Source: Gymnothorax reevesii (Eukaryota; Chordata; Actinopteri; Anguilliformes; Muraenidae). Taken from it: a stretch of 64,000 nt of DNA. The stretch lies in assembly GCA_029721435.1 (NCBI GenBank), contig CM056573.1, forward strand, positions 2,216,501 through 2,280,500, given 5' to 3'. The notes beneath the pieces were generated by a model. That model did no database searches. It was not told the DNA's origin and was given only the letters and a program-made list of their open reading frames with translations. The position numbers and the translations under genes were made by a program. Within the stretch, counting starts at the first letter, position 1. Every line of letters starts with the position of its first letter. This document shows, piece by piece, positions 53,011 to 64,000 of this stretch.

Positions 53011-55559
53011 TTTAGTTTAGGTTATGACTGAGAATACACTTTTGGACCTAATAGTATTTTTAAGTGTCTGATTGCAAGGGTTGCTGTATTGTCAGAGGAA
53101 ATTTGATGTAAAAATAGCTGTTACAATGTAATCCAGCCGTGCAGCTTCAAACTTCCTTTTTTCAAAAATTTTGTCTGCTGTATTCAAAGTCTTTCTTGGG
53201 ATTCAACCAGCCGTGTGACCTCCAAATCACCTCTGTTTTTGATTTTTTTTTTTTTTTTTAATCTTTATTCCAAAGGAACTTTGTATTGTTAACAATTATT
53301 GAAAAGTAAATGTGTTTTAAATTTCTTTGAGCCAGATTTTTTTAATGAAGCATTTTTTTGTCATGCAAGAGGTTTTATTATGTTTTCAGGTCTTCATCTA
53401 TCCTTATTAAAAAAATAACTTTTTGTTATTAATTTCACTATCAGTTTGAAGAGAACATTAAATGAAATTTCCCTCATCTGAACCATCATCAGCGTAGGGG
53501 CGGGAAGTTCAGGAAACAAGAGTCATTTAAAGGGGTAGCAACGTTATTTTTTAATCACTCACAGTTTGTAATTGCATTTACACCGTTTCCTGATTTTCTC
53601 TGAGAAAACCTGGTATAATTCACTAGCATTAATCATTTCTAAAACATGGCCAGTGCATATTTTATGTGATCAGTGATAATGGTAAACAGCAGTCAAGAAA
53701 AAAATCACTCTGGATGAAAACAGCCATAAAACCCCCAAAACCACAGAAAAAGAGGATCCTCTCAGTATAAAGGGACTGATAAAAATTACTTGTGGTTCCT
53801 AAGCTGATCCCCATTCCTCCAACACATGATCACATGATGCTCTCCTCCGACACACAGGGCTGAGCTCACCTCATTCCTCCATAACTCTAGAGCTGTGCTG
53901 GTCCACAGTCCTCAGCTGTGTTTGTTGGTGAAAGAGGCTGCTGGTCTCCACAGTCCAGCAAGAGTCCTGAGATCAGTGACAAGGCTGACAGCCCTTATCA
54001 CACCACAGAGGCCTCCGGTGCTCCTGACCCTCTGCTAACTGCATTACCTGCACCGTCTGTGGAGAGTGTGCATTCACTGTTCCTCTTCATGCTTTAGGAG
54101 AAATGTCAGCAGCTTTAACAAATGAAAGTACAGGTCCGGCTCAAACAGCCTAATTATTACATATTATAATGATCAGTATTATCATTATTCATCCCAATTT
54201 TCTCCTGCATATACCTTTTTTGTACAATATTGCGGTCATCAGATTTTAAAATAAATGAAGCATCTTTTTCAAAAAACCATGAAATTCACAAGTTGCAGCA
54301 TGAAATAATGTTTTAATGTGGTGTTTTTAAAAAAGTAGAGGGTGAATCAACTTTTCAAATCACTTGTTTTTTGTTAAATTTGCTTTTTTCCACAACGTGC
54401 CAATTTTTTTGGAATTATGGTCATAAAAGTAAACAAGTAAACAAACAAACAAAAAACCAGAAACAATCTGCAGGCAGACAGACGGATTGACAGAACACCG
54501 ACCACAGAAAATCTCCCTCTCTTCTTCAGACTGAACTCACTTAAAAGTCAGGTTCAGCTCTGAAGAGTTGCATTTATACAGATGTGTCGGTGCGGAATTC
54601 GTGTCGGGTTCCCTGCCATGGTATGTGTCAGGGTGAGGTGTTTTGAAAAGGCTGCGGAAACATTTCAAAAGGCCAAGAATCCTTGGAAAGGCTCTGCAGT
54701 CGTCTCGGAGGACCTGGTTTCAGAAAGGTTGCATCTTTTTTTAAAGGCAGTTGGTGTCACATCTGGTGTTTGACACAGAAGGTACCTCAAACTTTACCAT
54801 TTGCCACAAACTCTTGCAGAATGATAATTCTTTCTGAGCCATGACATAACCTTATTTAAATTATGTGTTTGCAACAATGTGGATGTATTTCATTTTTAGA
54901 TGCTACAACTGCATTAAGATTGATGGGTAAAGTCTCATATCTGTAATATAATCCAAAGACAAAATATTAATCGAATTCATCTGAATAGAATGAGAACAAA
55001 GCCTGCCAAAATAATCAATAAATTATATTTTAAACTTTCTAATTTATATGGGTCACTCCATACTAAGCTGTATCATTCACTGTATTGTATCAGAATGGTC
55101 AATGAATTTTTTTCTAGGAGAATTAAATAATATGCATTGTTCATGTTTATTCCCTCCTCGATTGAAGATATGCATAAGAAAAAATCTGTCATCGCTCCAA
55201 CAACACAGCAGAGAAAGTGGTGTCCTGATGTCAGATTGTGAAGGACATATTTTGTTACAAAATTTGGCAGCCAACTTCATGAAATGCTCATGATATGTCT
55301 GCTGATACTTCGAAAGAAAGTGAAATGAAATATTGCAGAGAAATACCCATATTAATGGTTTCAACTGTCTGCAGTAAATTATCGGGACTCGTCTGATCAG
55401 AAATGCAATTTGAAATGACCGTCGTTGGCGTAACCAGTTGCGTCCTCATGTGCTACATCCATCCCCGTGGGTTAATTTACATAATGTAAGGAAATGGCGT
55501 AAAGATGACCTCGGCAAAATAAGGTACTGACTTCCTGCATCAAAATTTCACAAGGCCTC
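53011..55559. other. non-coding, no supported gene
   Basis: T run at about 53237-53259. No domain-bearing frame; 54582-54773 is an isolated 63-codon frame without features. Confidence 0.4.
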
Positions 55560-55720
55560 AGACAGTCAGCGTTGACGTTCTTATTTTCAGACAGAAAAGG
55601 CTTTATTCTACCTTGACATGTTTTGACGGGATACTCCCGTCTTCTTCAGAAGAGTCACTGATGTTACGAGTGACGTGTCTTATCAGCTGATGTAAGCGAG
55701 GCAGTCATATATGCCAGGCT
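55560..55720 (+). repeat. dispersed repeat (TTTTGACGGGATACTCCCGTC type)
   Basis: Contains GACGGGATACTCCCGTC, a short hairpin, followed by TTCTTCAGAAGAGTCACTG. Similar GACGGG...CTTCTTCAG blocks accompany some fish retroelements; I cannot assign the family. Confidence 0.35.
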
Positions 55721-55789
55721 TTAAAAAATAATGAACATTTTTCCATGTCCTAATATTGTGTTATGATCAACATAATCTGTGGCTATCAC

Positions 55790-55890
55790 CGTAGACTGTA
55801 TAAAAGATGGACGCAGCACCCGGGTCTGAAAAGTGAGGCCAATGAGGAAATTGAATTCCATTTAATGGCCAGCAGATGGCGACGTCGGTG
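55790..55890 (+). repeat. dispersed fish repeat (CCGTAGACTGTATAAAAGAT type)
   Basis: CCGTAGACTGTATAAAAGAT with GGACGCAGC, later CCAGCAGATGGCGAC. A block common in fish intergenic DNA; likely part of a short interspersed element. Confidence 0.5.
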
Positions 55891-55968
55891 ATCGCAGAAT
55901 TGGAAAAGATGTATTTGAATTTTCATCACCATTGAAACACATTTGTTCAGTTTAGTGTGGAATGAGCC

Positions 55969-55969
<1 letters not shown>

Positions 55970-56006
<37 letters not shown>
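55970..56006. repeat. (AT)n microsatellite
   Basis: About 37 bp of AT repeat with one ACAT step. Confidence 0.9.
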
Positions 56007-56009
<3 letters not shown>

Positions 56010-56537
56010 CATTTTTAATAATCCAGCAATAATGGGTTTAACAAACAAGTAAATGAAAACACAAAATAGCTCAGAAATACAGGATATGAGCGATATGGGA
56101 GTCAGGAGTGTATCTGGAGCAAATAGGAGGACCAGCAGGGGAGCCAGCGGGAGGAGGAGGTGAGAGCAGGGACTGGGAGTGACATGGGTGGAGAGTAAAA
56201 GAGGCAGAGCCTCAGTTCTTCTCATTCTGTGGAGGAATATATGGCAGCGAAAGGGAGAAAGTGACCTGCTGTATTCAGGGTGAGAAAAACCTCAACAATG
56301 AGACAGAGCACGGTGTGGACCATAATCCTAGAATGAGGCGTCTTCGGACGTGTCAGCATCAAGTTTTGAATGAAAATGAAAGTTAAGGAGTGAGTGACTC
56401 TGAGTCATATGGGTAAAATAAGGGGAGGGGAGTGTTTTGAGGTGCAATGATCCTGTCCCAATCAGCTCCAAGTGTGTGTGTGGAGCATTTATTACAAGTT
56501 ACAGCACTACACATGCAGGCCTGTACTCTGGTGAGAG

Positions 56538-56538
56538 T

Positions 56539-56574
<36 letters not shown>
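56538..56574. repeat. (CA)n microsatellite
   Basis: About 16 CA units ending in a GCACAC step. Confidence 0.9.
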
Positions 56575-58942
56575 CCATAAATGTCTGAGTGACTCTGAGG
56601 TGATGGCCTGTCTCTATACCTGTGATTTATGGAACAATAGTTTCTGGTACGAAAGGGACTATTTGGATGTTTGTCTCCAGATCACAGTTTTCCCCCCATA
56701 TTTTTTTCCAAAACAAGATAGATAAAGGAAGCACATTGATCATTATATTTACTGAGCTCTCCCTTTAAATGCTTTATAATTACTCAAGTAGATACCTGAT
56801 CCACATCGAGCAAACAAAGTAGGGGAGCCTATTGATTCACTTCATTCTTTAATGTGATCAGATAAAAATGTTGTTCTCTCATTCTGCGTAATTGTTTGCA
56901 GCAGAAGATATTGAGCACAAGAGGACCCTGGGATTGTTTTTACCCCCGAGACACGTTTCGCTGTTTCTCGCTCACTGTGGCTTAATGTGGTAAATTATTT
57001 CATGTGCCATATTCTTACAGTCATATCTGCCGCTGCTCAGCCCCGTGTGCAGAATCTGTTACAGCTGCTCTCCTGCTCCAGCGCTGCTGCAAACACAAGC
57101 TTCTGCCTGCAGCTGCGCTGCATCACTCCCAGCTGCTGCTGCATCACTTTACCTGCTTCTAGTCCACACCCCCTCTGCCCCAGAATGCACCTGCAGGTTT
57201 GAATACTTCCCCAGAAGGGGAGAACAACCTCCGTCGGCCGCTGAATGTGTCAGGGTCAGAGCCCAGGCCTACAGGCCAAACTACCATTTCATCTTTGTGT
57301 CCATACTGCGCTTAACTATTAATATGAGTTGTCTGGCTGAAAATATTACTTTTGCCAGCAGAGTATTATTTTTAGGTTTCCTCCCACAGCCAGCATTTCT
57401 GGAAATATTCACTGATATTTCAGGACCCCAAGAATATTCGGTTCTATTAATATGTTAGCAGAAAGAACGGAGCCTATAGTTCCAGAAACAAGAAACCATT
57501 CGATTCTTGCTAATTTAATTCATTTTTACAAATACTGTTATGTTGGTAATTTTAATCAAAAAACCTGTGTTTCAGACAAACACTGAGAAAAGCATATGGA
57601 TGCTGTTTAATTTTAACACTGACCTGCTATTTTGTTTTCGAGTTGTTCGCACTGATCGCAGAGATTTTTCACAACTTATCGAAAAGCTTGTGATCATGGA
57701 ACTTGCCTGGAAAAAATATGTACATGTTCGTGAGGTGCCCCAGAATGCACTGCTCTCTTGTGCATTTAGACTATTTTTGTCAGAAGATGTGTAGTTGCAC
57801 CCACTACCAAATAACAACGAAAACATTGATTAATGAAAATCTCATTAGCGGCTGGGAAAGCGCTAAGAAAATTATTTTTTTGTGCCATTTCAGGGCCTTG
57901 AGTTACATTGTGCCATCTAATGAAGGATTTGAGTCATGCACTGCTGTCGAAGTGTGGAAGACCCTCTAAAGGATAATAACAGACAGTGATCCTTGTTGCC
58001 ATGCATTTTTCATGTAGTTTGTGTACCTACAATGCAGCTGAATATTGTCTCTGCAGAATGGATACACTGGTGGTGACTAAATTGAGGTCCTCTGTAGAAT
58101 ACATTCTATTGGTAGAATGACTGGTAAAGCCAAACGCAAATCTCTCCTCACATGATGCAGCAGGGGACTCTCATCTACACAGAGAGCTTTAGAACATCAT
58201 CAGATGTAATATTGGCCTGAAATAACTTAGTGAATAAATTTATATCCCAAATCAATTTTTCAACCAAGAGTCTCAAGCGCTACAATGTCAAAATATGACA
58301 AAATGTAAAAATGTTGATTCTGGCAGAGTCAAGCTGCTGTTTGGGCATGTTTTGTGTATAATCAGGCAGCTGTAGCAATGAAAAATTAATTGGAAATGAG
58401 TGGTAATGTGATTGATTCCATGTGTTAATTGCTTCCTGATACAAATGCAGGAGGCTAAATATGTTTACCCTCTGCAAACAGCAGTTCTCGTGCTTTTAAT
58501 AGACACTGCTGATGTTCTTTTTCCACAGTATTCAGCTAAGGTGCATTTTTCTGTATGTAGCTGCTGTCACAGTCATGTGACATACTGCATTAAGCTCACC
58601 ACCTGATGGTCTCTCCAGGATTCTGCCCCTCATAATTACCCCAGCCCTGTTCTAATTCCCCAAACCACTCACATTCCACCCCACCAGCGACTGATGGGCA
58701 AATATCCCCCACATTGACATCCTCCAGGTGATTCATTATAAACCCTAACATTTCTCTTGGCCACTTTCCTCACACATATAATTTAACTGCCCATATATCT
58801 CTGAGATGTACCACTCAGTCCCAACATGCAATTTCTCATCAGAATTTATGGTCTCACAGCAGATGAATAAAAAATTTGTCTCCAAATTAAATGATTTTCT
58901 CCTTTCCCCTGGTCAGTTACATTCTAAACAGGCCGTTTCACT
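56575..58942. other. non-coding, no supported gene
   Basis: GC-rich CTGCTGC/CAGCTGC-rich piece at about 57015-57200, otherwise AT-rich. Frames at 57045-57458 and 57540-57794 show no recognisable domains. Confidence 0.4.
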
Positions 58943-60199
58943 ACATGTGTGAGGATTACGTGAGGAACCACAAGCGAGAACCAGTAAAATACAGAAATGG
59001 AGGCTTTATTTCTGAAGGGGGGAAACCCCCAACTGAGCAGGCAATGGTACAATGTCCACAATCCAAAATCAGAATCCTAAGGGTGAAATCCAGAACCATA
59101 AACAGGGCACCAATCACAATACTCGTGGTCGGGCAAAAATAGGTTCAGTACACAAGCACAGGTGTGTCAGAGAAACAAAAGCCAAAATCCAGTGGGCGTA
59201 AACAGAGTCGAATACCAGGGCAGTAATCACAAAACTCGTAGTCGGGCAAAAAGGGTTCGTAAACAGATGCAGACAATAGTACCAAAGAGCAGAGCCAAAA
59301 ATCATAAGTCGGACGGTGCAATCAGAAGAGTAACACTAGGAGTACAAGGCGAAAAGATAGCAGCACAGGTAAACAAGAGAAACGTTCTGACAAGGAAGTG
59401 CTGTGAAAAGACTCCTAATATACACTCATGGGTAGTCACATGCTTAACAATACACAGGTGGAGGAAGTCAGACTGATTACAAAGGAGGGAACATGAGGAA
59501 GAACCTAATCACATGAAATAGGCAACAGCCAAAATGCGGACAGGGATCACGAGACAGTCCTATAGACAGATATACAGCTCCGGACAAGGAGTTCTAACGT
59601 GCACAGATAATGGGAGAAAGGACAGCGTGAGCAGGTGTGGAGAACCACAGAAACGCAGCAGAGAAGATTAGGGAGACACAAGAGGCGGAGACTAGAACAG
59701 AGCGAGTGCTGAGAGCTTGTTAATCAAGTAGTAAGTACAGATATACAATCCCTTAGTGCTCGTTAGTAAGTTAGTATTATATACAACGTTAGTTTGTGTT
59801 AGTAACTCTAGCAAAAATAACAAACTGTTAGTGTGGGTTAGTAATATAGAAAAAGCAAGGTGATGGAAGTAAACAAGATTGGAGGGAATGATTGAAATCC
59901 AGAAACCATTAAATCACCAGAAAGAGTGGCACGCAATACTGGGGCTGTGAGCAAACACATGACAGAAGACCAGACAGGGGGAGACAAAGTGCAATGCATG
60001 GAAGAAACAAAAACATGGACCGGAGTTAAACTATGGTCATATGCAAAACATGGAAAAACTAAACTAGACAATACAAGAACAAAACTAAGTAACAAAATTA
60101 CAATTCATGGTCAGTCAAGAACAAGACCAATATACAAACAATCATAAATATAGCAGACAGATCAAAAGCATGGCAAACAGGCAGAATCACAACAACAAG
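58943..60199 (-). mobile_element. solo LTR, family A copy 3 (minus)
   Basis: LTR 58948-60194 (1247 bp) in minus orientation, plus-strand ends TGTGAGGATT and AATCACAACA. Flanks ACATG (58943-58947) and ACAAG (60195-60199) match at four of five positions. The GGAGGCTTTATTTCTGAAGG block (AATAAA on the minus strand) at about 59000 is shared with the other copies. It differs from copy 1 by several indels. Confidence 0.85.
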
Positions 60200-60401
60200 T
60201 CAAAAGTTTTGGCCCAATATTTGCTGTAATTGTTACAATTTTTATATTTTGTTCATTCTTAATAGTCTCATATTGGTTGTATAACAGAATGGTTGGAAAA
60301 CTAAAGCTCGACGTATAAACCAAAATCTACCCAAACAAATTAAGAAAAACCTGGATCAGTCATTTTGTTAATAATTAAGCAGATCAGTGACGATGGTCTA
60401 A

Positions 60402-60570
60402 TCCAGTGCTTCTCAAACCTCTCCTGGAGTCACACCTGTCCTGCCGGTGTTAGATCTCCCTGCTCCAGCACAGGTGAGTCACATGATCTACTCATTATCA
60501 AGCAGCTGATCATTTTAATCACCTGTGCTGGATTCCTTGTACATTTATTATTTGTAATGAACAAGTATTG
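60402..60570 (+). repeat. hAT-type repeat fragment (CAGTGCTTCTCAAACC)
   Basis: Starts CAGTGCTTCTCAAACCTCTC and continues CTGGAGTCACACCTGTCCTG and CCTGCTCCAGCACAGGTGAG, which resembles a fish repeat whose terminus is CAGTGGTTCTCAAAC. No matching right end or duplication was found. Confidence 0.5.
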
Positions 60571-60789
60571 GGTTCCAGTGATTTCTTTTGTTGGACACAT
60601 ACATGTAAGATAAAGACCTGAGAAGATCTTAGGGTGAGCAAAAAACCTCTGACTGGTAGTGTCTGTCACACAGATCTGTAAGCTGCAGTAAGTGCAAGGA
60701 CAGAATGCAGCGGAGGACGGGTGCAGTTCACCTCTTTATAAAAGAAGAAGAGGTACAAAGCCAAATAAAAATACTGCCCACAGTCCAGG

Positions 60790-62323
60790 ACAAACAACAA
60801 AACTACAAAGGATTAATAGTTTTCAACTCTTTTCTTAATCATAGAAGTCAATGTGTTTCCTATCAAGGTTGTCAGTCTGATTTTAAGTTTATTGATAAAG
60901 GGGTGCCACAAGGTTCGGCCTTGGGTCCTTTACTATTTACAATTTTTATCAATGATCTTCCAAAAACTTGTTCTGACTGTCAAACCCATTTATATACTGA
61001 TGACACCGTAATATACTTTTCCAGCTCTGATATCCTACAGATTCAGCATTCATTACAATATGATTTCAACTTAATCCAAAATTGGTTCTCCTCTAACAAA
61101 CTACAATTGAACAAGAAAAATTCATACGCTATGCTGTTCTGCACTTGATACGATTCTCTGCCTTTCAACACAACCTGGTTTATTATTTTCCTTGATGGAA
61201 CTGCAGTAGAAAAAACTGAAGAATTAAAATATTTGGGCCTTTAGCTTGACTCACAGCTCTTCTTCAAATTTCATATCAATTCAATTTCTAAGAAAATTTA
61301 CGTTTTCCTGAAATCTCTCAATCAATCCATTGAATGTTTCTCCCTCTAAGTCTGTAAGCGCATTATTACACAACTTAAACTCCCAGTACTTGACTATGGT
61401 GATGTCATCTATCAGAGCACCTCAGAAACAAATCTCCATCTTCTTTCAGTTTTATACAATTGTCTTTGTAGGTTTGTTCTGAGGTGCCCCTATAGGACTC
61501 ATCACTGCCAAATGTACCAATCTCTGAACTGGCTGGCTCCTAAGGCCAGAGGGCACTTCACTGGTTATGACTTATTTTTAAGTGCAATTACTGTCATTTC
61601 CCTAGTTACCTGAAACAATATCTGATTCCCTTCAGTTCACAATACAGCCTAAGGCATACTAATCAACTTTTCTTTTTAAATCCTAGAATCAACAGAGAAT
61701 CTGGTCAACGTGCATTTAAGTTCAAAGCCCCGGCAGACTGGAATAATCTCCCCTGCACGATTAGGTCAATGACCTCTGCCCATCTCTTCAAATCTTCTCT
61801 ATTCACTCACTTCCATACATCCTGTTCTTGTTTCTAATTACTCTTCCTTTTTCTCTTCTCTCTCGAGGATGTATGTAAACTTGCTCTCTTGTTGAGCCTG
61901 TTAATTTTCTCCATTTATGCGTATGGGCATGTATAAGCATATTTGCGCATAGGCATGTACAAGTACCATGTGAATACATGTGCACAAACAAGTTCACTCA
62001 TAGATAGACTATCGCAGAGGATTCATTCATTTATTCATTCCGACTGTGTGTTGTAATAATTCTTATTTCTGTCCATATTTGTGGAGGGGGGGTTGCTTGA
62101 ATCAGTAGTAGCATTGGCGTGTATGAGTGTGTGTGTGGGTGTGTGCATCTATATATTGTTTCATGTTTTGTTTTTCACCTTCTATTATGAACTTCTGATG
62201 ACCTGCTTTGTATTTCTGTTGTTATGAGGACCCCCTCGAAAATGAGATGGTTCATCTCAAGGGGATATCCTTTCAAAATAAAGTCAAAATAAAGTCAAAT
62301 AAATAAATAAATAAATAAATGCA
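60790..62323 (+). mobile_element. LINE of uncertain clade, 5'-truncated
   Basis: A reverse transcriptase remnant is followed by a 3' region with GACCCCCTCGAAAATGAGAT and CTCAAGGGGATATCC, then a (AAAT)n tail (about 62295-62322). The 5' end lies inside reverse transcriptase, near 60790. No clear duplication. The 3' block resembles tails of several fish LINEs; the clade within the Jockey/CR1/L2-like group is not decided. Confidence 0.72.
60800..61840 (+). pseudogene. LINE reverse transcriptase remnant
   Basis: Blocks in order: GVPQGSALGPLLFTIFINDL, YTDDTVIY (catalytic, 60993-61004, with YTDD in place of YADD), LIQNWFSSNKLQLNKK, then after a stop at 61149 EKTEELKYLGL, a further stop, LPVLDYGDVIYQSTS, LNWLAPKARGH, and a C-terminal PADWNNLP-like block near 61740. 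Fingers and the first catalytic Asp are absent because of 5' truncation. Several stops make it inactive. The frame from 60705 begins in unrelated flanking DNA. Confidence 0.78.
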
Positions 62324-64000
62324 AAAATTAGGAGCCAAGCTACAGCTGGTCAGGATAAACACCACAAAGCTGGAGGTAAAAATATGAAAACAGGCCAGAA
62401 TCTCAATGCTTAATGAGGACAGTCAGACTGGAACAAGGAAAAAGTACCTTAACAGAGGGACGGATGAGCGCAGCAGGCTGACGTCACACCTCTTCAATAG
62501 GGCTCCGCCTCCTATCCAACCATGTGACACGGCCACATTTCATACCCCATTAAAGGAGCTGTGTCACGATTACTGCGCATGCTCACAATTTTGAATGAAG
62601 TAAAGCCGCTCAGGTGCAAGTTAAAATCCAGATGGTAATTTTCTTCTGTGATTATTTGCGATGAAAACCAGCTTACATTCTTCGCATCCCTTGGCTTAAA
62701 CTTAAAATAGTGAATCCTCAAATTTCCATAGAAAGCTTGTTAATATCAAAAGCACAATGCCAGAGTCACTAAAATAGATAAAAGCAATTCAAAATGAAGA
62801 TGGATTGGCAAGGATAGAATTAGATTTCGACCGGCAGTCAAAAAGATTCACTTACTTAGGATGTAAACTCTGAGCGCGCGCAGTAAGTGACTCCGCTCCT
62901 TACAGGAACCGCGCATTCTTTCCCCTGCGCGTTCTCTCACATTGCAGGGATTGTGCTTCAGGACCGCGGACAGCGGCCGGGAGCGCAACTGGAACCGTGG
63001 CTGTGCTCACTTCAGGATCGCGGTCAGAGACCGCAATTTTTCAAGCAAATGAAAGCAAATTTTTTGAACATTTTAATTAAAAAAAAAAAAAATGGCAGAA
63101 AAATCTGGAGGTTAATATCCAAACATGGGATAACTCTATTTTTATCAGTACAAATGTTCTCATTTTTCAATAGTTTTAACTGAGTCATCAATAAGAAATA
63201 GATATAAAAATCTTTGTCACGCCGTATTTACTATCTTGTTCATACACCAGTGATGGATGTTAAAATGAAACGTTATGAAGCACAGAACATCCCTTGATTG
63301 GAAATTATGACTGGTCCTGACCATTTTTCAATTTTTTTCTTTTTACTTTTTTGTTTTTTTTTGACATCACATGAACTCAGAAAACACTTTAAACTATCAG
63401 GTTATGCCAGTTTTACTTAATAAGGCAACACCAGGCAAACTGACATCAAATTGCATTTCAATCAGCATTTTTTCATTTGTTGATATTTGTTGCTAATTTT
63501 CACTTTCTTTGTTGAAATTAAACAACCATGAAGTTAAGATTAGATATAACAGGATTTGCTGATGGGAAACATGGACATCAAAAGACATAAATTATGGCAG
63601 TGGAATGTTTCAGTTATTTTTTTAATACATGCTGAACCCAAAATGACCTTTGACTCATGCAGTGGATAGCATATCGTCGGGCTGCTCATAAAACCCAGAA
63701 TCTCCAAATTTGATAAGGAACAAAAACTTGTTTGTCCACAATAACATCAACATTGCAACATGCAAAACACATTCTTGGAAGAAAAATGGTCGTCCTAATA
63801 GTCAACACAGATCAACTGCAGTCTTACATGCAAAACATTAAACATTTTTTTATGCTCTTTTGTAAAGTTTATCATTTTGAAGATTGGCCGAAGATTTTAT
63901 CAGCAGGCCGACAGTATGTTAAATTAGTTCCAGAACCTTTTTAACGAATGTATTTCTGTTTGGAAACAAATATAATCTCTTTTACAGAGACGAAACTGTC
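62324..64000. other. non-coding, no supported gene
   Basis: Between 62930 and 63045 there are two diverged copies of a GCTTCAGGACCGCGG...GC-type word (TTCAGGACCGCGGACAGCGG and TTCAGGATCGCGGTCAGAGA), GC-rich in an AT-rich setting. A 13-base A run near 63080. No supported gene to the window end. Confidence 0.4.

Noticed and set aside
57045..57458. 137-codon frame as an exon
   Set aside because: Low-complexity Cys/Ala-rich translation of a CTGC-rich stretch, no domain or splice context.

Overview
This window looks like repeat-rich intergenic or intronic DNA from a ray-finned (teleost-type) fish. The reasons are several degenerate Tc1-like transposases, L2-type LINEs, hAT-type miniature elements, many (CA)n and (GT)n tracts, and a Ty3/gypsy retrotransposon whose pol order is known from fish and other deuterostomes. 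I found no host protein-coding gene, rRNA, tRNA or CRISPR array that I can support. Species is not identifiable from what is here.

Layout: 1.6-2.6 kb is a foldback DNA element; 3.2-4.4 kb a deleted Tc1-like transposon; 4.8-5.6 kb a hAT-type miniature element inside an older repeat; 7.0-8.2 kb a solo LTR. The main structure is 8.27-16.66 kb: an old solo LTR in minus orientation, split by a near full-length plus-strand retrotransposon of the same family (gag-PR-IN-RT-RNaseH, 471-bp LTRs), whose gag is in turn split by an L2-type LINE in minus orientation. From 17 to 26.7 kb come Tc1 fragments, another solo LTR, a perfect hAT-type miniature element and a deleted L2. From 29 to 41 kb come dispersed repeats, a third L2 and a shrunken second copy of the same LTR retrotransposon (minus strand) carrying its own Tc1-type miniature insert. 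From 42.9 to 45.4 kb simple repeats dominate; 46.5-48.3 kb is a 1.7-kb hAT-like element; 49.9-53.0 kb is a ~35-bp minisatellite cut in two by a solo LTR; 58.9-60.2 kb is a third copy of that LTR; 60.8-62.3 kb is another LINE.

The parts act together only as a record of insertions. Target-site duplications readable at most junctions (TTA, 8-bp, TA, 4-bp and 5-bp types) give superfamily assignments and a relative order of events. The most notable system is the retrotransposon at 8383-16281: integrase lies upstream of reverse transcriptase, as in the Gmr1-type group of Ty3/gypsy elements, and the element landed inside an older copy of its own LTR. All its coding regions are broken by deletions, stops or the LINE, so it is not autonomous as it stands. 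The most intact reading frame in the window is the LINE inside it, open for about 845 codons.
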